From: Mycolicibacterium poriferae
GTDB lineage: Bacteria > Actinomycetota > Actinomycetes > Mycobacteriales > Mycobacteriaceae
Direction of reading: 5' to 3'
Length of the DNA: 64,000 nt
Assembly (NCBI RefSeq): GCF_010728325.1
Contig: NZ_AP022570.1
Span: 1,550,001-1,614,000 of the forward strand
Positions 8,429-17,222 of this stretch are shown here, piece after piece. The translations under genes were made by a program, and so were the position numbers. Position 1 is the stretch's first letter. Each line of letters starts with the position of its first letter. The notes beneath the pieces were generated by a model. The model was not told the origin of the DNA and ran no database searches. It saw nothing but the letters and a program-made list of their open reading frames with translations.

Positions 8429-10816
8429 CTAGATCATCTGCTTGCGGGTCAGCCACCGCATGATGGGCCAGCCCAGGAACACCGGCAACCAGCACGTCAG
8501 GATTCGGTAGAGCAGCACGGCGGGCACCGCCACCGCCGCGGACACCCCGAACGCGGCCAAGCCGCCGATCAGCGCCGCTTCGACGGCCCCCACCCCGCCC
8601 GGTGTCGGGGCGGCCGACGCCAGCGTCCCGCCGACCATCGTCACGATCGTCACGGTCACGAAGTTCACGTCACCGCCGAATGCTTCGATGCTGGCCCACA
8701 GCGCCAGCGCAGAGCCGAGTGTCGTTGTGGCGCAACCCAGGATGATCACCGCAAGCCGTTTGGGCTCGCGGGCGAGCACCACCAGATCGTCGATGACCTC
8801 CTTGAGCCGCGGCCGCAGTGAACTGCCCAGCCAGCGCCGCAGCTTCGGCACGATCAGAAACACCCCTACCGCGCCCAACGCGGCGCCGGCGATCAGATAG
8901 ATCACCGTCGTGCTCGGCACGAACTGCGACAGGTCCGCCGACGCGCCCGCTGCGGCACTGAAGAACACCAGCAACGTGATGTGGGTGAGCACCTGCACCG
9001 ACTGCTGCAGCGCCACCGCGGTGGTGGCCCGCAACGCGCCGAGCCCACCCTTCTGCAGGAAGCGCGTGCTCAACGCCAGTCCGCCCACCCCGGCCGGGGT
9101 CGTCGTCGCCGCAAAGGTGTTGGCCACCTGCATGATCGTCAGCGTGCGGAACTTGACCAGCCCGTCGGCACACGCCCACAACGCCGCAGCGGCGCCGACG
9201 TACTTCAGCGCCGAGACTGCCAACCCAGCCAGCGCCCACCACCAGTTCGCGTTGCGCAACTCGGAGAAGAACACCGGCACCGAGCTGATGAACGGGTAGG
9301 CGACGTACACGAGCGCCACCAGCAACACCATTTGGATGATCTGGTTGCGGGTGAACCGGGTGATCGTCGCGGTGGTGATCTGGTCGGCCCCGGTCTGGCT
9401 TTTGACCTCGTCTCGAGCCGCCGCCATGACGGACCCCGCGTCGCTGACCGCGTCGCGGACCCGCTTGGGCATCGCCACCTTGGTCAGCCGCCGCGACGCG
9501 GCGAGCACCGCCTCGTTGCCGAACACCGTGATCGCCGCCGCCACCGCGTCCTCGGCGCCGTAAAGGTCACTGGTGGTGATCAGCAGTTGGGCGATGTCGG
9601 TGTGCAGATGCGCCTCCGAGGCCCCGTACTCGGCGTGGGCGAACCCGCCGAACATCGGGGTGCCTTCGACCACCGTGATCTCTTTGGCGCGCAGGTCACC
9701 GTGCGAGATCTGCTGGCTGTGCAGCATCGCCAGCGAGTCCCACACCCGCGCGACCGGGGTGGTGTCGGTGCACCGGGGCAGGTCGAGGCCCGCAGCGGGG
9801 TGGTGTGCATACAGCGTCCAGCCGCGCTCGAGCGCCGCCACCGCGATCGGCGTGGTGTTCGACAACGCGAGGTCACCGACGGCGATGGCCATCAGCGCGC
9901 GATGTTCCACCGCCCGGCGCATCGAGGGCTGGATCGGCGCCGTCTCGCTGTCGCGCAGCCGGACCTTGCGCCAGAACTGTCGCAGAAAGCCGCCACCCCG
10001 TTGATGCGGACCGTACAACTCGACCACGGCGGCGCGCGCCTCGTCGCCGTCGCCGGGATCGCGCCGCGCGGACAGCAGCATGGGGCCACGACCGGCCGGG
10101 CGCAGCACAGCCAGCGCCGACACCGTGAACCCGCGGCGCGCCATCGCCCGCACCGCACCGTCCAGCGGCACCTCCAGGGCCGGCGTGCCCACCACCAGCA
10201 CCACCAGCGCCCCGACGAACCAGCCGACGGCCAGACCCAGCAGCGAACGGGCCGGTACGACGGCGCTGACGACCAGATGGATCGGCACGAACGCCAGCAG
10301 CAGCGCCCACCACCAGTGCCGCCAGCGGGCCGGCAGCCACGGCCCGGACACCGTCAGCACCGCCGCCAGCATCGCGATCCACCGCGGGTCGTCGAGGAAC
10401 TGCGACAACACCGTGTCCAGGCGGTCGGACAGATCGAAGTGCCAGCGTGGCGCGGCGATGCCGTTTCCGGTGATCGACAACAGCAGCAGTGCGATGAGTC
10501 CGGCCGCGGCGTAGGCGCCCAACAGCTTCCATTGCCGTGAGGCGATCAGACCGATCAGGATCACGAACGGCAACGCGAAGATCGCCACGCCATAGATGAG
10601 GTAGACGGTGTTGGACTGCGTCGGGGTGAGCACACCGATGATCTCGGAGATCGACCGCTCCAGCGTCTCCCACTCGTATCGGGTGATCAGCGAGCTGGTC
10701 ACGACGATGAGCAGGAAAATGCCGGACAGCGCCAGCCGCAGGATGTCGTTGGTGCGGCGGATCAACGGCTGAAGCAAGCTGCCTGTTACGGCAATCTCAC
10801 GTCCGTCAACTCGCAT
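8429..10816 (-). CDS. Large membrane protein: kinase-like middle domain fused to an LPG-synthase-type transmembrane domain
   Basis: 795 residues. About five membrane helices lie in the first 220 residues. A soluble region follows (about 225-470) that ends in kinase-like elements: ISHGDLRAKEITV resembles the HGD catalytic loop, but where a DFG motif is expected the sequence reads MFGGFAH, so the kinase may be inactive. The C-terminal 300 residues hold six or more helices with TTTPAGVGGLALS and SAAPTPGGVGAVEAAL, typical of the UPF0104 / lysylphosphatidylglycerol synthase membrane (flippase-like) domain. A role in moving or modifying membrane lipids is plausible, but there is no aminoacyl-transfer domain, so it is not a complete LPG synthase. 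Confidence 0.75.
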   Translation of the reverse strand: MRVDGREIAVTGSLLQPLIRRTNDILRLALSGIFLLIVVTSSLITRYEWETLERSISEIIGVLTPTQSNTVYLIYGVAIFALPFVILIGLIASRQWKLLGAYAAAGLIALLLLSITGNGIAAPRWHFDLSDRLDTVLSQFLDDPRWIAMLAAVLTVSGPWLPARWRHWWWALLLAFVPIHLVVSAVVPARSLLGLAVGWFVGALVVLVVGTPALEVPLDGAVRAMARRGFTVSALAVLRPAGRGPMLLSARRDPGDGDEARAAVVELYGPHQRGGGFLRQFWRKVRLRDSETAPIQPSMRRAVEHRALMAIAVGDLALSNTTPIAVAALERGWTLYAHHPAAGLDLPRCTDTTPVARVWDSLAMLHSQQISHGDLRAKEITVVEGTPMFGGFAHAEYGASEAHLHTDIAQLLITTSDLYGAEDAVAAAITVFGNEAVLAASRRLTKVAMPKRVRDAVSDAGSVMAAARDEVKSQTGADQITTATITRFTRNQIIQMVLLVALVYVAYPFISSVPVFFSELRNANWWWALAGLAVSALKYVGAAAALWACADGLVKFRTLTIMQVANTFAATTTPAGVGGLALSTRFLQKGGLGALRATTAVALQQSVQVLTHITLLVFFSAAAGASADLSQFVPSTTVIYLIAGAALGAVGVFLIVPKLRRWLGSSLRPRLKEVIDDLVVLAREPKRLAVIILGCATTTLGSALALWASIEAFGGDVNFVTVTIVTMVGGTLASAAPTPGGVGAVEAALIGGLAAFGVSAAVAVPAVLLYRILTCWLPVFLGWPIMRWLTRKQMI

Positions 10817-11044
10817 GACTCAACGATCTCTCGACTCGGCCCGGGAACCGTACTCGGCTCACCGACAACTTAGCGATTGTTTACGCCGGGCCGGCAGAGG
10901 TTGACACGGGCGAACCGAAATGGGGCACCCGTCGGCGCGGGCGCACACCGTCAGCCCCAGGTCAGAAAGTCGTCAGATTTTCAGCGGACGCTGTCTTTTC
11001 TCGTCCGCGCAATGGGTCTCTATTTGTCAGCGGCACACCCACAG

Positions 11045-11075
11045 AAAAAGGGGCGCCCCTAGAAAGGGGCGCCCC
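11045..11075 (-). terminator. Rho-independent terminator after the first small secreted protein gene
   Basis: On the minus strand two GGGGCGCCCC blocks (11066-11075 and 11050-11059) form a 10-bp hairpin with a 6-base loop and run directly into TTTTT. It begins 14 bases after the stop of the secreted protein gene. Confidence 0.85.
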
Positions 11076-11088
11076 GATCTCGTGAACG

Positions 11089-11409
11089 TCACTCGACGGT
11101 GACGTAGTAGATCATCCCGACGGGCACATCCTGCCGCGTCTCGTTGATCACGTACTGGTCGTTCTCGTACACCGTGTCGTTGATCGTCGGTCCTGGGAGC
11201 ACCGACACGATCTCCGCCTCGGACAGCGGCACGTCGGAACGGTTCTCGACGATCACACGGTCACCGCCGGACTTCAGCTCGGCGATCGCGTCAGCAGCGT
11301 TGTCGCCGGGGTTCGGCAGCGCGGCGGCAGGCGCAGCCAAACCCAGAACCAGGGCAGAAAGCCCTGCGCCCACTGCAGTCGCGCCGGCAGTGATGAACTT
11401 CTTCGTCAT
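11089..11409 (-). CDS. Small secreted protein of unknown function, paralogue 1
   Basis: 106 residues. A Lys-Lys N-terminus and hydrophobic stretch lead to a likely signal-peptidase site after residue 30 (APAAA then LPNPGD). The mature 76-residue domain is acidic and has the same layout as its neighbour at 11784-12095: GDNAADA-AELK, then a central VEN..D.PL.EA.V segment, and the tail RQDVPVG..YY.TVE. GGGAG lies about 11 bases before the chosen ATG; earlier in-frame starts would bury the signal peptide. No family name recognised; the A-D-x-x-A-x-L-K pattern loosely recalls PASTA-type folds. Confidence 0.75.
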   Translation of the reverse strand: MTKKFITAGATAVGAGLSALVLGLAAPAAALPNPGDNAADAIAELKSGGDRVIVENRSDVPLSEAEIVSVLPGPTINDTVYENDQYVINETRQDVPVGMIYYVTVE

Positions 11410-11740
11410 ACGGGTGGTGCTCCCTTCTTTCCACATCGGAGCCGTGGAGCAATCTGCGACGTCTTGACACAATCGTCCGATCAGCTCTCGTACACACCGG
11501 GTTTCCCCGATCTTCTTGTTGAAACAACCCGGGAGAAGTGACAATTTCATGTCGGCGGGATCGTTCGCATATTGGCCAGATCCTTGGCCGGCAGGCGTAT
11601 CAGCGAAGTACCGCGCACTATTACGAGCTGCCGACGAAATGAGTTCCGAGTGGTTGTTCATTGCGCGACCCGCCGCGGGTGGACGCACTGTCGGAATTAG
11701 GAAGCCACGTCAAGTGCTACGCGCCGCCCCGTGCGCAACA
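11410..11740. other. Intergenic region with no gene
   Basis: This 331-base spacer separates the two small secreted protein genes and is somewhat richer in A and T than its surroundings. On the minus strand it contains an imperfect dyad built on CCGGGTTGTTTC and GGGAAACCCGG, about 110-140 bases before the start of paralogue 1, which may be part of its promoter or leader. No convincing coding region is seen. Confidence 0.5.
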
Positions 11741-11770
11741 AGACTGTGCGCCCCTCGGGACGCACAGTCT
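11741..11770 (-). terminator. Hairpin after the second small secreted protein gene
   Basis: AGACTGTGCG (11741-11750) and CGCACAGTCT (11761-11770) form a perfect 10-bp stem with a 10-base loop, 13 bases downstream of the stop of the 11784-12095 gene. The following bases on the minus strand (TGTTG) are only weakly T-rich, so it is a weaker terminator than that of its paralogue. Confidence 0.6.
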
Positions 11771-11783
11771 CGTCACTCAGTGG

Positions 11784-12095
11784 TCATTCCACTGTGAGGT
11801 AGTACACCTGACCCACCGGGACGTCCTGGCGGTTCTCGTTGTTGGCATACGGATCCTGCACGCCGATCGTTTCGCGGATGTCGGGCCCTGGGGTGATGGC
11901 CACCACTTGCGCCTCGGCGAGTGGGGCATCGCTGAGGTTCTCGACATACACGCGGTTCCCACTGCCTTTCAACTCGGCGACGGCATCAGCGGCGTTGTCG
12001 CCAACCACGGGCTCGGCCACCGCAGGGGCCGCCAGCAAGAGCGCAGCGGCAGACAATCCGCCGGCGAGACCGGCAATCACGTTTGTTTTCTTCAT
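11784..12095 (-). CDS. Small secreted protein of unknown function, paralogue 2
   Basis: 103 residues with a clear signal peptide (MKKTN, hydrophobic core, cleavage after about residue 27 at AVA then EPVVG). The mature domain shares GDNAADAVAELK, VENLSDAPLAEAQVV and the C-terminal RQDVPVGQVYYLTVE with paralogue 1, so the two arose by tandem duplication. GGGAGAACC sits about 7 bases before the ATG. Each copy has its own hairpin, so they are probably transcribed separately. Function unknown; extracellular or cell-wall location is likely. Confidence 0.75.
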   Translation of the reverse strand: MKKTNVIAGLAGGLSAAALLLAAPAVAEPVVGDNAADAVAELKGSGNRVYVENLSDAPLAEAQVVAITPGPDIRETIGVQDPYANNENRQDVPVGQVYYLTVE

Positions 12096-12246
12096 CTTTG
12101 GTTCTCCCGAAGGCGCTCGGGCCTGCGAAACATGAGCAAGCCAACAATTATCGAGGCTGTATGGTCATTGACGGGGTTGCCAATTCACCAGCTCGTCAAA
12201 CGTCTACGACCGGAACGGCTCAAGGCCAGCAGTGACGATGCTGCTG

Positions 12247-13938
12247 CTACGGATCTGTGGGACGCCGATTCTGCAGTCGCTTGGCCAGCCCTGAGGCCCG
12301 CATCGCACGTTGGCCGATCGCCGCACGTACCGCTGACTCAGGGCCGACCACGACGACACGCTTCTTGGCTCGCGTCACTGCGGTGTAGAACAATTCCCTT
12401 GTCAGCAAGCGGGATTCCGGTGGGGGTAGCAGCACGGTGACCTCGTCGGCCTGACTGCCCTGGCTCTTGTGGATCGTCATGGCGAACATCGTCTCCACCT
12501 GGCCCAATCGGCTGGGCGCAAAGTCCGCCGAGCCGATGTGCGCGCGTAATCCGTGCGTGGAGGCCACCACCACACCGGCGTCGCCGTTGTAGACGCCCAA
12601 GCCGTAGTCGTTGGCAGTGACCAACACCGGCCGCCCCGCATACCACGGCGTCCACAACGGCTGGCCGGTGTCGTCGGCCAACCAGCCCTCGACCCGCCGA
12701 TTCCACACCGCGACCCCGAACGGTCCGCGCCGATGCGCACAGAGCAGACGGTGCTCCTCGAGAATCGACCGCGCCTCCGACGCGTCACCGAGGACCGCGG
12801 CGCGGCGCATGCGAACGGCCCGCTCGAGCAGCGAGGCACGCAGAGCGTCGACCGCGTCGGTCGTGTCGACCCAGCCGATGGCGTCACCCCCGCGGCGGAG
12901 CACGTCCATCGCCGCGTCGTCGTCACCGGTGCGCACCGCGTGCGCCAACGCCCCGATCGACTGCCCGAACCGGTGGGGCGTCTCGAGCTCCACGACACCC
13001 ACGTCGCCGAGCCCCTCGACCAGGTCCGCGAGCACCGCGCCGGCATCGACCGACGCCAGCTGGTCGGGATCACCGACGAGCACCAGCCGCGCATCCGGCC
13101 GCACCGCTTCGAGAAGCCGCGCCATCATCGTCAGCGACACCATCGAGGTTTCGTCGATCACCACGACGTCGTACGGCAGCCGATTGTGGCGGTGGTGCCG
13201 GAACCGTGACGAGGTGTCCGGCCTGCTGCCCAACAACCGGTGCAGCGTCGTCGAGCGCACACCGGCCAGCCGGCGCTGATCGACGGGGGACAGCCGGGCG
13301 ACTTCCAGGGCGACCGCCTCCTGCAGCCGGGCGGCCGCTTTGCCCGTCGGCGCGGCCAGCGCCATCCGCAGCCCGGTGCCCCCGGCGAGGTCTGCCTGTT
13401 CGGCCAGAGCGGCAAGCAACCGGGCCACTGTCGTGGTCTTGCCTGTGCCCGGACCGCCGGTCAGGACTGTGAGCCGTTGTGCTACTGCGACTTCCGCGGC
13501 CGCTCTCTGCTCGGCGTAGCCTTCGGGGAACAGGCGTGTCAGGTCGGGCGCCGCCGCGTCGGGCGGCGGGTAGGCGGTCAGTCGAGCCGCGACGTCGCCA
13601 CACACCTGTTGTTCTTCGAGCCAGTACCGGTCGAAATACAGCAGTTCGTCGAGAAATCTGACTACCGGCGGGTCCCCCGCCAGCGGGCTGGCGCGCACCG
13701 CAGCCAGCCACGCGTGTGGCTCCGGCCACGGGAGGTCCACCGCCACGTCCGCCGTGTCGCGATCGCGCACTGACGCCAGGTCCACGCAGACCGACCCGTT
13801 GCGCAATGCGGCGACCAGCAGACCCACTGCGAGTCCGACCCGAGAGTCGGATTCGCCGGCCATGTCGCAAAGCCGCTGAGCGACAACGGTGTCGGAGAGG
13901 TCGAGGGTGCCGGCGTCGACCCACTGCGTCAGGTTCAC
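12247..13938 (-). CDS. recD: Exodeoxyribonuclease V alpha subunit, RecD helicase
   Basis: 563 residues, close to the M. tuberculosis protein. RecD is the 5'-3' helicase of the RecBCD complex, which in mycobacteria mainly serves single-strand annealing and end resection. Motifs seen: Walker A TGGPGTGKTTT near residue 160, DExx box VVIDETSMVS, and the C-terminal helicase motif TIHKSQGSQADEV. The GTG at 13938 overlaps the recB stop (GTGA), the expected coupled start; the longer in-frame extension into recB was rejected. Last gene of a recC-recB-recD operon. Confidence 0.95.
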   Translation of the reverse strand: MNLTQWVDAGTLDLSDTVVAQRLCDMAGESDSRVGLAVGLLVAALRNGSVCVDLASVRDRDTADVAVDLPWPEPHAWLAAVRASPLAGDPPVVRFLDELLYFDRYWLEEQQVCGDVAARLTAYPPPDAAAPDLTRLFPEGYAEQRAAAEVAVAQRLTVLTGGPGTGKTTTVARLLAALAEQADLAGGTGLRMALAAPTGKAAARLQEAVALEVARLSPVDQRRLAGVRSTTLHRLLGSRPDTSSRFRHHRHNRLPYDVVVIDETSMVSLTMMARLLEAVRPDARLVLVGDPDQLASVDAGAVLADLVEGLGDVGVVELETPHRFGQSIGALAHAVRTGDDDAAMDVLRRGGDAIGWVDTTDAVDALRASLLERAVRMRRAAVLGDASEARSILEEHRLLCAHRRGPFGVAVWNRRVEGWLADDTGQPLWTPWYAGRPVLVTANDYGLGVYNGDAGVVVASTHGLRAHIGSADFAPSRLGQVETMFAMTIHKSQGSQADEVTVLLPPPESRLLTRELFYTAVTRAKKRVVVVGPESAVRAAIGQRAMRASGLAKRLQNRRPTDP

Positions 13939-16900
13939 CGGGTGACTCCCGTATGCAACAGGTCGGACAACGCTGCCACCAACGTGCCCGGCGGGTCCCA
14001 GCTGAACACCCCGGCGGGCAGGCCGTCCTCTGTCGGAGTGTCGGGGCCGCACATTCCACGCAGGAACAGATACAACACGCCACCCAGATGGCGCTCCGGG
14101 TCGTATCCCGGCTGCCGCCAACGCAGGAAACGGTGCAGTGCAACGAGATACAGCAATGCCTGCAGAGGGTAGTCGGAATGCAGCATCGCCTCGGCCAGCC
14201 TGGGCTGCCGGTAGTCGGCGGCGGTCAGCGGCGCATCAGCGGTGCCGAGCCAATTCGTCTTGTAGTCCACCACGAGGTATCTGTCGTCGAGGCGAAGTAC
14301 CGCGTCCACCGAGCCGGTCAGATACCCACGCAACGACTGCCGCCCCAGCGGTGCGCCGCTGAGCCGCGTGGAATACCCGGCGAGCGGATCGGCGGCCGGC
14401 AGATGCGCGGCGAGCAACGCACCCACCTCGGCTAGCCGGATGTCGGGGGTCCGGTCGCCGGCGTCACCACCGGCCAGCGGGAGCTCGAAGTCGAGCTCTG
14501 TCAGGCGATCCCGCAGACCGATCCGCCTCAGGGTGGCGTTGTCGGCCAGCGGACCCAACGGGGTGTCGTGCAGCGGCACCAGTGCGGCCGCCAATTCGTT
14601 GTCCGGTACGTCGACCGGCCACCACACCGAGTGCACCGCGACCTGCTCCGCCAGTTCGGCGGCCAGGTCGGCGGCGAACGGATCTGCGGTCTGCAGCACA
14701 GCGTGTACGAGTGTGCCGAACTTTGCCCCGGTAGGCAGGGCAGCCATCGGTGAGGGCATGTCGACGCCGGCGACCGGGGGTGCCGGTGTCAGACCTCCCG
14801 TCTCACCCACCTCGTCGTCGAGTTCGGCGACCTCGGGTTCGCTGCTCACCCCGGCAGGCTCGACGTCGCGGATCAGCCCGGAATACGACGTGCGCCGCCA
14901 CGTGGTGTCGATCGAGCGGTGGAAGTGCCGCACCGCCAACCCGTGCGGGGACGGGGTGGGCGGTGGCGCCGGGGCCGGGGTGACGACGGACTCCTCGAGC
15001 ACCAGGCCGCCCGCGGTTTCCCACTCGCGCAGCCTGCTCCGCGCTTGTTCATCGGTCACCCGGTCCGGACACCGGTCGGGCACCGTGGACTCCCCGGGGC
15101 CGCGGCCCCGCAGCAGACGCGACAGCCCGCCGCTGGGCTCGTCCCACGCGGGCGCCCACCAAGCCACCAGCTGAGACTGCGCGCGGGTCATCGCGACATA
15201 CGTCAGACGGATGTGATCACCGGCCTGCTCGTGACCGCCCTGGACGGTGACCGGGTTGAAGTCGGGGCTGTCCGGGCCGCCGATGTGCAGACATCGGGTG
15301 TGGCCGTCATGGAAACCGACGAACTCCGAGTCGTGGAGCCGGCGGTTGAACCCGAAAGGCAGATACACCACCGGGAACTGCAGCCCCTTGCTGGCGAACA
15401 CCGTCATGATCTGCACTGCCGCCGCATCGCTGTCGAGGCGCCGGCTGTGTTCGGTGGCGCCGCGGGCCTCGCGTTGGGTACGGAGCCAATCGCGCAGCGC
15501 CGGAAGGCCGTAGTGCTCGCGGTGCGCCGTCTCGTGCAGCAGCTGGGCGATGTGGGCGAGGTCGGTCATGTGCCGCTCACCGCCCGCGTAGGACAGCACG
15601 CGGCGGCTCAGCCCGCTCTGTTGCGCCGCCTCGAAGACGGCGGCGATGCCGCGCTCACGGGCGTGATCGGCCCACTCCCGCAGCGTCTCGGTGACACGGT
15701 CGGTCAGCTCGTCGCCGCCGCGGGCAAGGCTCTCGGCCGTCTCGCCGAAGAAGCGGGTCGCGGCCGCCGCGCGCACCAGGCCGCTGCGGTGCGGCTGGTC
15801 GAATGCCTCCAGCAGGTAGAGCCAGTCGTCGGCGGCGGGCGAGCGATAGACGTCGGAGTCGCCCGTGTACACGCTCGGGATGCCGGCGTCGGCGAGCGCT
15901 TCGTGACAACGGCGGGCGTCGTCGTGCAACTCGACGATGACAGCGATGTCGCGGGCCTGGACCGGGGCGCCGTCGAACGTCGCGTCGCTGCCGAGCAGCG
16001 TGGCCACGTCGGCGGCCAGGTCGGCGCAGATGTGCCGGCGCAGCTTCGCGATCGGGATCGTGCTGCCCTGACGGGTACCGAAGGTGTCGCGGCCGACGAC
16101 TCTGAGCCGAAACGGTTCGCCGTGGGGGGCACCCGCCAGCCGGCGGCTCTCGTGGTGGGCAGAGACGTCGCGGACCTTGATGTCGGGGTCTCCGAGTTCG
16201 GCGCCGCCGAGCACCACGTGCAGGCAGTCGACCAGCGCACGGTCACTGCGCCAGTTCACGCTGAGGGTGCGGCGATCGGCGGCGCCGCGGGCCGCGTCGA
16301 GGTAGGTGACGATGTCGCCGCCGCGGAAACCGTAGATCGCCTGCTTGGGGTCGCCGATGAGGATCACCGTCGACCGGCCGGAGAAGGCGCGGTCGATGAC
16401 CTGCCACTGCACCGGGTCGGTGTCCTGGAACTCGTCGACCATCACGATGGACCAGCGCTGGTACATGCGGGCGCGGGCGGGCGAGTCGGGGGTGCGCAGC
16501 GCGTCGGCGAGCCGGGAGAGCAGGTCGTCGTAGCTGAGGATGCCGAGCCGCCGCTTGCGCTGATCCAGTTGGCGCAGAACGTCTTCGGCGAACGTCACCC
16601 GCACGGCAGGCTCCGAACCCGGTGCCGGGTCGGCGGGCCGCAACTGCGCGTGCGGATTCCGGACCACCTCCCGGGCCAGCCGCAGCGCGTCTTTGCGGGT
16701 CAGCACCGGTTCGCCCGGCGCCGCACCGAAGTGCGCCAGGTACAGGTCATCGACGATCTCGGTGACGAGGTCGTCGAGGCTTTCGACGAGCGTCACCCCG
16801 GCGTCGGTGTCCCCGGCGACGCCCAGCGACCTGAGCACCAGATGACAGAACTGGTGGGTGGTGGCGATCGTCGCGCCGTCGAATCGCGCGAGCGCGTCGC

Positions 16901-17222
16901 GCAGACGTTCCCGGCGTGCGGTGAGCTCGGCCGCAGACCCGTCGACGATGTGGCGGACGACGTCGTTGCGCGGCGGATCGTCGGGAAGGTCGAGGGCATG
17001 AAGCGTGTCCAGGACGGCCCGGCGCACCCGCTCGCGCAGCTCCTGGCTGGCCGCCCGGGAAAACGTGATGAGCAGCATCTCGTCCAACGTGGCCACGCCC
17101 TCGGCGAGGTAGCGGGTCACCAGGCCGGCCAGCGCGAACGTCTTTCCGGTGCCGGCGCTGGCTTCCAGCACGGTCGTCGAGCAGGCGGCGGGTAGCGGCC
17201 CCAGCAGGTCGAACCGTTGCAT
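13935..17222 (-). CDS. recB: Exodeoxyribonuclease V beta subunit, RecB helicase-nuclease
   Basis: 1095 residues. RecB is the 3'-5' helicase and only nuclease subunit of RecBCD. Seen: Walker A SAGTGKT near residues 22-28, the UvrD-type DExQ box MVDEFQDTDP, a C-terminal superfamily I motif TYVAMTRAQSQL, and the nuclease motif YLVVDYKTN near the C-terminus with the catalytic Asp and Lys. The ATG at 17222 overlaps the recC stop as ATGA; the in-frame extension further upstream lies inside recC and was not used. Confidence 0.95.
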   Translation of the reverse strand: MQRFDLLGPLPAACSTTVLEASAGTGKTFALAGLVTRYLAEGVATLDEMLLITFSRAASQELRERVRRAVLDTLHALDLPDDPPRNDVVRHIVDGSAAELTARRERLRDALARFDGATIATTHQFCHLVLRSLGVAGDTDAGVTLVESLDDLVTEIVDDLYLAHFGAAPGEPVLTRKDALRLAREVVRNPHAQLRPADPAPGSEPAVRVTFAEDVLRQLDQRKRRLGILSYDDLLSRLADALRTPDSPARARMYQRWSIVMVDEFQDTDPVQWQVIDRAFSGRSTVILIGDPKQAIYGFRGGDIVTYLDAARGAADRRTLSVNWRSDRALVDCLHVVLGGAELGDPDIKVRDVSAHHESRRLAGAPHGEPFRLRVVGRDTFGTRQGSTIPIAKLRRHICADLAADVATLLGSDATFDGAPVQARDIAVIVELHDDARRCHEALADAGIPSVYTGDSDVYRSPAADDWLYLLEAFDQPHRSGLVRAAAATRFFGETAESLARGGDELTDRVTETLREWADHARERGIAAVFEAAQQSGLSRRVLSYAGGERHMTDLAHIAQLLHETAHREHYGLPALRDWLRTQREARGATEHSRRLDSDAAAVQIMTVFASKGLQFPVVYLPFGFNRRLHDSEFVGFHDGHTRCLHIGGPDSPDFNPVTVQGGHEQAGDHIRLTYVAMTRAQSQLVAWWAPAWDEPSGGLSRLLRGRGPGESTVPDRCPDRVTDEQARSRLREWETAGGLVLEESVVTPAPAPPPTPSPHGLAVRHFHRSIDTTWRRTSYSGLIRDVEPAGVSSEPEVAELDDEVGETGGLTPAPPVAGVDMPSPMAALPTGAKFGTLVHAVLQTADPFAADLAAELAEQVAVHSVWWPVDVPDNELAAALVPLHDTPLGPLADNATLRRIGLRDRLTELDFELPLAGGDAGDRTPDIRLAEVGALLAAHLPAADPLAGYSTRLSGAPLGRQSLRGYLTGSVDAVLRLDDRYLVVDYKTNWLGTADAPLTAADYRQPRLAEAMLHSDYPLQALLYLVALHRFLRWRQPGYDPERHLGGVLYLFLRGMCGPDTPTEDGLPAGVFSWDPPGTLVAALSDLLHTGVTR

